Below are positions 26,824 through 35,100 of a stretch of 64,000 nucleotides of DNA, in pieces (within the stretch, counting starts at the first letter, position 1; each line of letters begins with the position of its first letter). The notes under the pieces were generated by a model. The model had not been told where the DNA came from. It made no database searches and saw nothing but the letters and a program-made list of their open reading frames with translations. The stretch comes from an uncultured Bacteroides sp. (lineage in GTDB: Bacteria; Bacteroidota; Bacteroidia; Bacteroidales; Bacteroidaceae): NCBI RefSeq assembly GCF_947632445.1, contig NZ_CANRPM010000001.1, positions 1 to 64,000 of the forward strand. The letters run 5' to 3'. The position numbers and the translations under genes are program-made.

Positions 26824-26952
26824 ATGAAGATTAAACAATCAGATATTCGAAAGTCATGGTGTAATATTGATTTGGGAAAGATACCTTCAAGTTTAAAATT
26901 AGGAATAAAGGATAGTATTCCTAAATCAGCAAAGATTACAGGTGGGTGCTAA
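26824..26952 (+). CDS. 42-residue ORF, candidate small peptide or truncated gene
   Basis: Starts six bases after the HAD stop codon, with the same tight spacing as its operon neighbours. The product is Lys/Ser-rich, hydrophilic, has Cys13 within RKSWCNIDLGK and ends ITGGC. It may be a precursor peptide for the operon's enzymes, or the stub of a gene cut off where a YczE-like fragment was joined: the two reading frames overlap by 11 bases at its end. No known family is recognised. Confidence 0.45.
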   Translation: MKIKQSDIRKSWCNIDLGKIPSSLKLGIKDSIPKSAKITGGC

Positions 26953-27154
26953 TGTATTCATGATGAGTGCAGAAGCTTTTGTTTACTATACATGCAAAAG
27001 ATGGAATCTGCAATTCTGGAAAACAAAGATTAAATTTGATGTGTCCATGGTTATTCTTGCTATTCTCACATCATTGATATTTGATTTTTCTATATTGAGC
27101 GTAACAACTGCGGTCAGAGAAGGAACGGTTGTTGATGCCCTGTTAAGTAGGTAG
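26942..27154 (+). pseudogene. C-terminal fragment of a YczE/DUF6198-like membrane protein
   Basis: The 70-codon frame contains ANVFMMSAEAFVYYT, KIKFDVSMVILAILTSLIF and VREGTVVDALL, which match my memory of the C-terminal part of YczE/YyaS/YitT-type membrane proteins (FDVSMV...REGT..ALL). The N-terminal two thirds are missing; the only usable start is a GTG inside the preceding short ORF. It is best read as a remnant at a recombination junction. Confidence 0.7.
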
Positions 27155-27278
27155 AATATACCATTTTTATACTAAGCACATTAGCCTATCGAAATTTTTA
27201 AATCATAGAGCAACGTGATGGCGTAATGAACTAAGCGTCAAAATGAAGTCTATGTGATAACCTGTTGTAATAGAATAG

Positions 27279-28245
27279 TCAATCCCTTATTTTATTGATG
27301 AGTTCTGTTGCCGTGATGTCTCGCATAAGTGTGAAACCGAACCACTTTTTGCCCAAATCTTTAATTGAAGCCCCTATGTGGTACACTTCTTCGTCTATGA
27401 GTAGGAAACGGTCATGCGCCTCGTTGAATCGCTTTATTTCGATAGGCGGATATTGGACGTTGTGACGGTCAACATCCAGTTGGAACTGGTTGCTGACACG
27501 CTACGTGTAGATAATGGAAGATACACCTTCCTCTCTTTTATCAAGCAACGTAAGTACGGAGTCATCCACATAGTTGTCAATCAGCACAACGGATTTTTTT
27601 GCTTTCCGTATCAGATCGGACACGAAACGATAAGCGTCAAACACCTGCCCGTCATAGAATATGCCCTGCATCGGAGGAATACCTGCATCCAGACGTTTGA
27701 AAACTTCGTCAATACGTTTGTCCTGTCACTTCCTGATGCTGTTTCATCTCCAGTTGGTGATATTCAATTGTTTCAAGCCGTTGGAAAAGTTGTGCGTTGG
27801 TGGCAATAAAACGGCGCATAGAAACAAAAGCATCCATAATCTTGATGCTGACAGCTATGGCCGTTGGGTTGTGAAGGACTGTCGAAAGCATGGATATGCC
27901 TTGTTCTGTAAAGACATAGGGCGTGACTTTGGAATACTTTAACGGTTTGAGGTGGTCGCAAATTGCGACCAGCTTATCTGTTTCTTCTTTTGTCAGTTGA
28001 AAGCGGAAGCGTTCAGGAAAACGTTCAATGTTACGTCGGACTTGCTCATTAAGACGTTTGGTTTCAACACCATATAGAACAGCCAAATCACGGTCAACCA
28101 TTACTTGCATCCCTCTTATATTCAAGATAAGTCGGGCAATATCTTCCCGCTCGGATAGTTGTTGTTCCACTGCCATAGGTAACTGGTCGCAATTTGCGAC
28201 CTCCTTACTTGCTTTGACCTCTGTCTTTTTCCTTTTTTTCGCCAT
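27279..28245 (-). pseudogene. broken ORF6N-domain gene (frameshift and nonsense codon)
   Basis: The intact part (28245-27709) is an ORF6N DNA-binding domain with ILNIRGMQVMVDRDLAVLYG, RNIERFPERFRFQLT and VFTEQGISMLSTVLHNPTA. Beyond a +1-base slip near 27720 the second frame continues with KRIDEVFKRLDAGIPPMQGI, DAYRFVSDLIRKAKKSVVLI and, after a TAG at 27501-27503, EAHDRFLLIDEEVYHIGASI, ending at TGA 27279. The span of 967 bases is one over a multiple of three, consistent with one inserted base. The family is common in Bacteroides islands. It was probably about 320 residues when intact. Confidence 0.85.
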
Positions 28246-28254
28246 CGTCCTGCT

Positions 28255-28557
28255 TTATTGCTCGTTTTCGTTCAGACCTTTGATAATCTCGATACCCAAT
28301 GCGTTTTCTATCTTACAAATGGTTTCCAGCGACATATTCTTTTTCCCGTTCAACATTTTGGATATATATTGCTGGGTACAGCTCATTTTCTCGGCAAGCA
28401 TCTTTTGCGTCATGCCAAGTTCCGATATCCGTTTGGACATGACCTCGGCTATCCATTGCGAGTATTGCGTCCAATCTTTTTTATCCTGTCCTGTCTTGAC
28501 AGCCTGCGGATCGATTTCCAAAGTCTCGCAAGGCATTTTATCTGTCACTGCATTCAT
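28255..28557 (-). CDS. XRE-family helix-turn-helix regulator
   Basis: A 100-residue protein with a Cro/C1-type helix-turn-helix (GMTQKMLAEKMSCTQQYISK, MLNGKKNMSLETICKIENAL) in its C-terminal half. It lies directly upstream of the ORF6N gene on the same strand, ten bases apart, so the two formed an operon. The N-terminal region (DWTQYSQWIAEVMSKRISE) resembles antitoxin-type or phage-type regulators. No toxin partner is seen. Confidence 0.85.
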   Translation of the reverse strand: MNAVTDKMPCETLEIDPQAVKTGQDKKDWTQYSQWIAEVMSKRISELGMTQKMLAEKMSCTQQYISKMLNGKKNMSLETICKIENALGIEIIKGLNENEQ

Positions 28558-28585
28558 TGGAATGATTATATTGTCTTATCGGGCG

Positions 28586-28617
28586 CAAAGGTAATGCAAA
28601 TATTCGAGATCACACAA
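28586..28617 (-). promoter_or_regulatory. promoter of the XRE/ORF6N operon
   Basis: On the minus strand TACCTTTG (28586-28593) lies 21 bases from a TTG (28615-28617), matching the Bacteroidota pattern. It is 29 bases upstream of the XRE start. Confidence 0.65.
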
Positions 28618-29248
28618 CTTTCGGGTTGTATTTCCGTAAAAACAACGCAATACCAAACCTAAATCAAAGATTCAGGGAAACGGCCATTTATCCCTTATCC
28701 CTCAGTAGGAATAAATTTTCAATCTGCTAATCCCCTTGTTTTATTATCAAGGACAACATTTTTCCAATTATTTGTTGCGAATTTATTGCTCATAAGCTAT
28801 TTACGCCTGTATAATAGTTGATTATCAGTATATTAATATTTCTACAAAATCAATACTTTTAAATCGATAAAAAGGAATTATGTTCTTGCTTGTTGAATTC
28901 AAGTTGCCTTTAAGAAAGATAAATATGTTAAATCTTCGTCTTTCTTGTTTTCTCCAGAATCTACGTCGCCACTTTTCTACCGTTTAAGATGCAAGTTTTT
29001 GATATAAAAGAACTTGCAAATACACCGGATAAAGAGAATTGTTAATCTTTTCTTCTTCCCAAGAAGCAGCTTTTAACCCCAAGGGTCTTATGTTTCAAAC
29101 ATAAGGGTCGAATGATTGAAACATACCTCCTCTATGTTTGAAACATTCCCCAAGGAGCAATTGAGATGCGTGGAAAAGGTGATTGAACAGGATGAGGGAG
29201 GGAGATTGAATGATTTATTTTACACTCGATGTGGAATTTATCCATAGA
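28618..29248. other. AT-rich gene-free right end of the island
   Basis: No coding region is supported. Two short palindromes are present: 29087-29105 (CTTATGTTT-C-AAACATAAG) and 29134-29146 (ATGTTT-G-AAACAT), with a related GATTGAAACATA between them. These could be recombinase or regulator binding sites near the right att repeat. Confidence 0.55.
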
Positions 29249-29277
29249 ACGGCAATCGGCATCTGACGATTTATAAG
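29249..29277 (+). repeat. attR-like direct repeat
   Basis: Copy of the 29-base sequence at 13869-13897 with one mismatch (C at 29257). Core chromosomal genes resume downstream. In this copy the dedA-derived reading has no gene attached, as expected for the distal copy of a site that lies in a gene's 3' end. Confidence 0.88.
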
Positions 29278-29310
29278 AGGTAATGCCCCATAAAATATGC
29301 CGGAACTTTA

Positions 29311-29340
29311 TTGTTAATTAACATATTCTTCGTATCTTTG
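29311..29340 (+). promoter_or_regulatory. promoter of znuA
   Basis: TTG (29311-29313) and TATCTTTG (29333-29340) are spaced by 19 bases. The element lies 28 bases upstream of the znuA start and just outside the island's right repeat, so island insertion placed new DNA immediately upstream of it. No clear Zur palindrome was recognised. Confidence 0.72.
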
Positions 29341-29368
29341 TGCGTTTCCCAAATAAAATTAACAGAAG

Positions 29369-30268
29369 ATGAAAAGAATACATACGATATGGATGCTCGT
29401 CCTCCTGCTCGCCGCCTGCAAACCGGGAGGAGAAAAAAAAACAGATACTCCAGATGACAAACCGGTCATTACCGTCACCATCGAACCCCTGCGCTACTTC
29501 ACCGAAGCCATCGCCGGCGACCGCTTCGACGTGGTCAGCATGGTACCCAAAGGAAGCAGTCCCGAAACTTACGACCCCACGCCCGCCCAGCTGATGTCGC
29601 TCTCGCAGAGTACGGCCTACCTGCGTATCGGCTTCATCGGATTCGAGCAAGCGTGGATGGACAAGCTGACGAATACCGCCCCACACCTGCAAATATTCAA
29701 CACTTCGCGCGGCATCGACCTCATCTTCCCGGACAGGTTGTCCGAGGAGGAACCGCACGCCAAAGGCAGGCATTCCCATCACGGCCCCGAACCACACATC
29801 TGGAGTTCTCCCGTCAACGCCCGTATCATCGCGACCAATATTTTCAAAGCCTTGTGTTCACTTGACAACAAGCACTGCGATGACTATCTGGCACGCTACG
29901 ACAGCCTCTGCACCGTCATTGACCGTACCGACAGTCTCTGTCGTCAGATGCTTGCCCAACCCGGAGCCGACCACGCCTTCATAATCTACCATCCCTCTCT
30001 CAGCTACTTTGCCCGCGACTACGGCCTGCTCCAGTTTTCCATCGAAGACGAAGGCAAGGAACCATCGCCCGCCCATCTGAAAGAACTCATCACCGCCTGC
30101 CGCGAAGAAAACATCCACGTCATCTTCGTGCAGCCAGAGTTTGACCGCCGCAACGCCGAGCTCATCGCCGGACAGACGGGCATCCGTGTGGTGGAAATCA
30201 ACCCCCTGACCTACGACTGGGAGGCAGAGATGCTGAAAACGGTTAAAGAATTGATCATGAAGAATTGA
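29369..30268 (+). CDS. znuA: zinc/manganese ABC transporter substrate-binding lipoprotein
   Basis: Cluster A-I solute-binding protein (299 residues) that captures Zn2+ or Mn2+ outside the inner membrane. It has a lipobox LAAC near residue 16, VTIEPLRYFTEAIAGDRFDV, the MVPKGSSPETYDPTP segment with the conserved ligand region, a short His-rich stretch (HAKGRHSHHGPEPHIWSSPV) and late VQPEFDRRNAELIAG and VVEINPLTYDW motifs. The ATPase gene follows. Confidence 0.9.
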   Translation: MKRIHTIWMLVLLLAACKPGGEKKTDTPDDKPVITVTIEPLRYFTEAIAGDRFDVVSMVPKGSSPETYDPTPAQLMSLSQSTAYLRIGFIGFEQAWMDKLTNTAPHLQIFNTSRGIDLIFPDRLSEEEPHAKGRHSHHGPEPHIWSSPVNARIIATNIFKALCSLDNKHCDDYLARYDSLCTVIDRTDSLCRQMLAQPGADHAFIIYHPSLSYFARDYGLLQFSIEDEGKEPSPAHLKELITACREENIHVIFVQPEFDRRNAELIAGQTGIRVVEINPLTYDWEAEMLKTVKELIMKN

Positions 30269-30319
30269 AAGTAATTGATACGCGGACGACACGGATCATC
30301 AACAAAACCTACAACCCTC

Positions 30320-31087
30320 ATGCAGCCACTTATCGAAATACAGCACCTCAGCGCCGGCTACGACAACCGCACCGTCCTGCGCGACGTCGACCTCACCGTC
30401 TACGACCGCGACTTCTTAGGCATCATCGGCCCTAACGGAGGCGGTAAGACCACGCTCATCAAGTGCATTCTCGGCCTGCTGAAACCCCAGAGCGGCAGCA
30501 TCACCTTCCATCCGCAACGCCCTGCGAACGGACACGCACCGCTTACCATCGGTTACCTGCCCCAGTATGCCAGTATCGACCGCAAGTTTCCCATCACCGT
30601 TCAAGAGGTCATTCTCTCCGGTCTGAGCAGTTGCAAGGGCCTCAGTACACGTTTCACCGCTGACGAACGCCGGCGTGCCGCCCGCGTCATCGACCGCATG
30701 GGCCTCAAGGGATTGGAGCAGAAGGCCATCGGCACCCTGAGCGGCGGACAACTGCAATGCGCCCTGTTAGGACGCGCTATCATCTCCGACCCCGAAGTGG
30801 TCATCTTAGACGAACCCTCCACCTATCTGGACCGCCGCTTCGAAGCCCGTCTCTACGAGCTACTGACCGAAATCAACCGCAATTGCACCATCATTCTTGT
30901 CAGCCACGACATCGGCACCGTTCTCCAGCAGGTGAAGTCCATCGCCTGCGTCAACGAAACCCTCCACTACCATCCCGACACGGGCATTACGAGCGAATGG
31001 TTGGAGCAGAACTTCAACTGCCCCATCGAGTTGCTGGGTCATGGCAATTTACCCCACCGCATCCTGGGCAAGCACTGCCACGACTAA
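30320..31087 (+). CDS. znuC: zinc/manganese ABC transporter ATP-binding protein
   Basis: ABC ATPase of 255 residues from the ATG at 30320 (MQPLIEIQHLSAGYDNRTVL); the reading frame is open upstream but that region is the gap after znuA. Walker A is GPNGGGKTT, the signature is TLSGGQLQ, Walker B is VVILDEPS and the H-loop is ILVSHDIG. It pairs with znuA by position. No permease gene (znuB) lies next to it: the next gene is on the opposite strand. Confidence 0.9.
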   Translation: MQPLIEIQHLSAGYDNRTVLRDVDLTVYDRDFLGIIGPNGGGKTTLIKCILGLLKPQSGSITFHPQRPANGHAPLTIGYLPQYASIDRKFPITVQEVILSGLSSCKGLSTRFTADERRRAARVIDRMGLKGLEQKAIGTLSGGQLQCALLGRAIISDPEVVILDEPSTYLDRRFEARLYELLTEINRNCTIILVSHDIGTVLQQVKSIACVNETLHYHPDTGITSEWLEQNFNCPIELLGHGNLPHRILGKHCHD

Positions 31088-31089
31088 GC

Positions 31090-31926
31090 TCAATCGAACG
31101 AAGCCGGGAAAGCCAGCAACTGATACATCAAGGCTAAAGCCATGCGCCGGTGTCCCTCGGCATTGGGATGCAGGCGGTCGGTGTCCGCACGATGAAAATA
31201 ACCCACTTGCGCGTCGTTCATGGGGTAGAGGCCGCTGATACTGTTCAGGTCGATAACCGGCACGGCCCACACATTGCCCGCCTCCTTCAGCGCCTGTACG
31301 TATTCGTCCACATAAATCCCGATCCGATTAGGATAAGCCTCTTCGGGCTGCACGTTCCCGGCGCTGAACTGTGCGAAGCCTCGGTGAAGCGGTGTCAGCA
31401 CAATAATCTGCTTCGTGGGGAAGTGCGTCTTCAGGTAGTCCATCAGGCGGTTGATGCGTCCGCGAAAGGTCTCCGCATCCATCGCCGGCTTGCGGTAGCG
31501 GCGGCTGCCCACCTTACCGTCGGGCAGGGGGACATTACGCCACACTTCCTCATACCATTCACCTAAGGGCACGCCGCCATTGTAGTCGTTCGTCCCGCCG
31601 AAGATGATGATAGCGTCCACATCGTCGGCCTGCTCCCGGTACAGGCGTTCGGCCTGCGCCAGCAAGCCGTCCATCTGGTTGCCGTTGATTCCATACGAGA
31701 AGGCCTCTAACCCCAGCAACTCGGCCAGATATTCCCAATAACACTTCGTGGTGCCCAGGTGTTGCTTATCCGTGATGGAGTCGCCCAGGAAGGCCACTCT
31801 TTTCCCTTTCCATTGGTTCTTCACCACTTCTGTTTCCTGTTCCTCTCCGGCAAGCTGCACTGCCGGCGAAGCCTCGGCCGCCAGCAGCAGGGCTGCCAGC
31901 AGGCATGCACTGATTTTTCTGTTCAT
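31090..31926 (-). CDS. secreted SGNH/GDSL-family hydrolase
   Basis: A 278-residue esterase-like protein with a signal peptide (ACLLAALLLAAEASPA). The GDS block (VAFLGDSITDKQ), the GTND block (IIIFGGTNDYNGG) and the C-terminal DRLHPNAEGHRRMA (catalytic Asp/His) are intact. Members deacetylate or de-esterify carbohydrates or lipids; the substrate is unknown. It converges with znuC, with two bases between the stop codons. Confidence 0.9.
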   Translation of the reverse strand: MNRKISACLLAALLLAAEASPAVQLAGEEQETEVVKNQWKGKRVAFLGDSITDKQHLGTTKCYWEYLAELLGLEAFSYGINGNQMDGLLAQAERLYREQADDVDAIIIFGGTNDYNGGVPLGEWYEEVWRNVPLPDGKVGSRRYRKPAMDAETFRGRINRLMDYLKTHFPTKQIIVLTPLHRGFAQFSAGNVQPEEAYPNRIGIYVDEYVQALKEAGNVWAVPVIDLNSISGLYPMNDAQVGYFHRADTDRLHPNAEGHRRMALALMYQLLAFPASFD

Positions 31927-31957
31927 GGTTTTCTTCGTTTTATCTGATTATCTGTCA

Positions 31958-31989
31958 CAAAAGTAGTAAAAGGTGAGAGCAACGGCAAA
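31958..31989 (-). promoter_or_regulatory. promoter of the SGNH hydrolase gene
   Basis: On the minus strand TTTG (31986-31989) and TACTTTTG (31958-31965) are separated by 20 bases, a close match to the Bacteroidota consensus. Confidence 0.75.
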
Positions 31990-32064
31990 AGAAAACGATA
32001 AATTTCAATCTTTAACCTATCCTAATAATCGGCCTCGCCGGCACGCATTTAAATATGAAATGCT

Positions 32065-32072
32065 TATCTTTG
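32065..32072 (+). promoter_or_regulatory. -7 element of the DUF2723 gene
   Basis: TATCTTTG lies 51 bases before the chosen start at 32124 and inside the longer open frame that begins at 32055, arguing against that earlier start. The -33 region is weak. Confidence 0.6.
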
Positions 32073-32123
32073 TCCCGTTTTTATAAAAACCCGCAGATTA
32101 TAACGTTATATCTACACAACTGT

Positions 32124-35100
32124 ATGAAACAGTACAAGTTCGTCAACAACCTGACAGGTTGGATTATTTTCCTCATCGCGGCTACGGTCTACTGCCTGAC
32201 TATCGAGCCGACCGCCAGTTTCTGGGACTGCCCGGAATTTATCACCACCGGTTATAAATTAGAAGTGGGACATCCGCCCGGCGCACCGTTCTTCATGCTC
32301 GTGGCCAACTTCTTCTCACTCTTTGCCTCCGCCCCTTCGGAAGTGGCACGGATGGTGAACTACATGAGTGCCCTGATGAGCGGCGCCTGCATCCTGTTCC
32401 TTTTCTGGAGCATCACGCACTTAGTACGCAAGCTCGTGGTGAAAGACGAAAACCGCATCACCAGCGGACAGATGATCACCATCATGGGTAGCGGCGTAGT
32501 AGGCGCACTGGCCTACACGTTCAGCGATACATTCTGGTTCTCGGCCGTCGAAGGCGAGGTATATGCGTTCTCGTCGCTGTTCACCGCCATCGTGTTCTGG
32601 CTCATCCTGAAGTGGGAAGACGTAGCCGACCAGCCTCACTCCGACCGCTGGCTCATCCTGATAGCCTACCTGACAGGCCTCAGCATCGGCGTCCACCTGC
32701 TGAACTTGCTCTGCCTGCCCGCCATCGTGCTGGTCTATTACTATAAGAAAGTGCCCAATGCCAACGTTCGCGGTTCGCTGCTGGCACTCGCGGGTTCTGC
32801 CGTGCTGGTAGCCGTAGTGCTCTATGGCATCGTGCCGGGTATCGTAAAGGTAGGCGGCTGGTTCGAACTGCTGTTAGTCAACACGCTGGGCATGCCGTTC
32901 AACACAGGCGTCATCGTCTACATCATTCTGCTGGCTGCCTGCCTCGTCTGGGGTGTATATGAAAGCTACACGGAGAAAGCCAAGCTGCGCATGGCCCTTT
33001 CGTTCATCTTAACCATCGCCATGCTGGGCATCCCGTTCTACGGACACGGGGCAGGCGCCGTAGTCATCGGCATCATCGTCATCGCTCTGCTGTGGTTCTA
33101 CCTCAATCCGAAGACGCAAGGCCGCCTGAAAGAGAAATACCGCGTCAGTGCACGCACACTGAACACGGCCCTGCTGTGCACCATGATGATGGTCATCGGC
33201 TACTCGTCGTATGCCCTCATCGTCATCCGCTCCACCGCCAACACGCCGATGGATCAGAACTCACCCGAAGACATCTTCACACTGGGCGAATACTTGGGCC
33301 GCGAGCAGTACGGCACACGCCCCTTGTTCTACGGCCCCGCCTACACCTCGAAGGTAGCTCTTGACGTGAAAGACGGCTACTGCCAGCCGCGCATTTCGGA
33401 CAGCGGCACCAAGTTCATCCGTAAAGAGAAAGCCACTCCCGATGAAAAAGACAGCTACATCGAAATACCCGGACGCATCGAGTACGAGTATGCACAGAAC
33501 ATGCTCTTCCCGCGCATGTACAGCAGTCTGCACGCCCAGCAGTATGAAGCCTGGCAGGACATCAAGGGTCACGAGGTGCCCTACGACCAGTGCGGCGAAA
33601 TGATTATGGTGAAGATGCCTACCCAGTGGGAAAACATCAAGTTCTTCTTCTCCTACCAGCTGAACTGGATGTACTGGCGTTACTTCATGTGGAACTTCGT
33701 GGGCCGTCAGAACGACATCCAGGGTAGCGGCGAGATAGAGCACGGCAACTGGATTACCGGCTTCGACTTCATCGACAACCTACTCATAGGCGACCAGACC
33801 CTGCTCCCCACCGAACTGAAAGAGAACAAGGGACACAACGTGTTCTACGCTCTGCCCCTGTTGCTCGGCATCATCGGTCTGCTGTGGCAGGCCTATCGCG
33901 GACAGAAAGGCATCCAGCAATTCTGGGTTGTCTTCTTCCTGTTCTTTATGACCGGTATCGCCATCGTGCTCTACCTGAACCAGACGCCCAGCCAGCCGCG
34001 TGAGCGCGACTATGCCTACGCCGGCTCGTTCTATGCCTTTGCCATCTGGATCGGCATGGGGGTAGCCGGACTGGTACAGCTACTTAACAAACGGATGCAG
34101 GGCAAAGCTGCTTCCCAGGCCGAAACAGCGTACAAAGATGAAGTGTCCGAACTGAAAACCTCGCCGGCCGTTGCCCTCCTTGTTTCTGTCGTCTGCCTCC
34201 TCATCCCTATCCAGATGGCCAGCCAGACCTGGGACGACCACGACCGCAGCGACCGTTACATGGCCCGCGACTTCGGCCAGAACTACCTGATGTCTCTCCA
34301 GGAGAGCGGCAACCCCATTATCTACACCAACGGCGACAACGACACCTTCCCCCTGTGGTACAACCAGGAGACTGAAGGCTTCCGCACCGACGCCCGTACC
34401 TGCAACCTCTCGTACTTGCAAACAGACTGGTACATTGACCAGATGAAGCGCCCGGCCTACGACTCGCCGTCGCTTCCCATTACGTGGGATCGTATGGACT
34501 ACGTCGAGGGAACCAATGAATACATCACCGTCCAGCCCGAATACAAGAAGAGCATAGATGCCCTCTATGCACAGGCCGAGAAGGAAGCCCTTGCAGGCAA
34601 CCCCGAAGCCAAGGTCAACGTGCAGAAGGAATTTGGCGAGAATCCCTACGAACTGAAGAACATCCTGAAGCACTGGGTACGCAACAAGAACAAGGAGTTG
34701 CAGGTGATCCCTACGGACAGCATGGTCATCAAGATAGACAAGGAAGCTGTACGCCGCAGCGGCATGCTGCTGCCGGGCGACTCCATCCCCGACTATATGC
34801 CCATTAAGCTCCGCACCAAAGACTCGCAGGGCAACTACCACCCCAAGCGGGCCCTCTACAAGAACGAACTGATGATGCTCGAAATGCTGGCCGAAGCCAA
34901 CTGGGAGCGCCCCATCTACATCGCCGTCAGCGTAGGGCAGGAGAACCAGCTCGGCCTGGACAACTACTTCATCCAGGAAGGTTTGGCCTACCGCTTCACT
35001 CCCTTCGACACGAACAAGACCGGCGTGAAGATAGACAGCGAAAAGATGTACGACAACCTGATGAACAAGTTCAAGTTCGGAGGCATCGACAAACCCGGCA

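Larger units (their letters stand above)
13869..29277. mobile_element. 15.4-kb genomic island inserted at the 3' end of the YqaA-type gene
   Basis: Bounded by the 29-base direct repeats at 13869-13897 and 29249-29277. The interior is visibly more AT-rich than the GC-balanced genes on both sides, and core gene order resumes immediately after the right repeat. It carries one long plus-strand operon plus a right end with a truncated membrane-protein gene, a broken ORF6N gene and an XRE regulator. No integrase, relaxase or replication gene was found, so mobilisation in trans or loss of the recombination module is inferred. Confidence 0.82.

Noticed and set aside
28255-28557. Toxin-antitoxin pair with the ORF6N gene
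   Set aside because: The XRE protein resembles an antitoxin, but the partner is an ORF6N-type gene, now broken, with no toxin fold evident.
13869-29277. Prophage or conjugative element
   Set aside because: No capsid, portal, terminase, relaxase, Tra or integrase gene could be recognised between the repeats.
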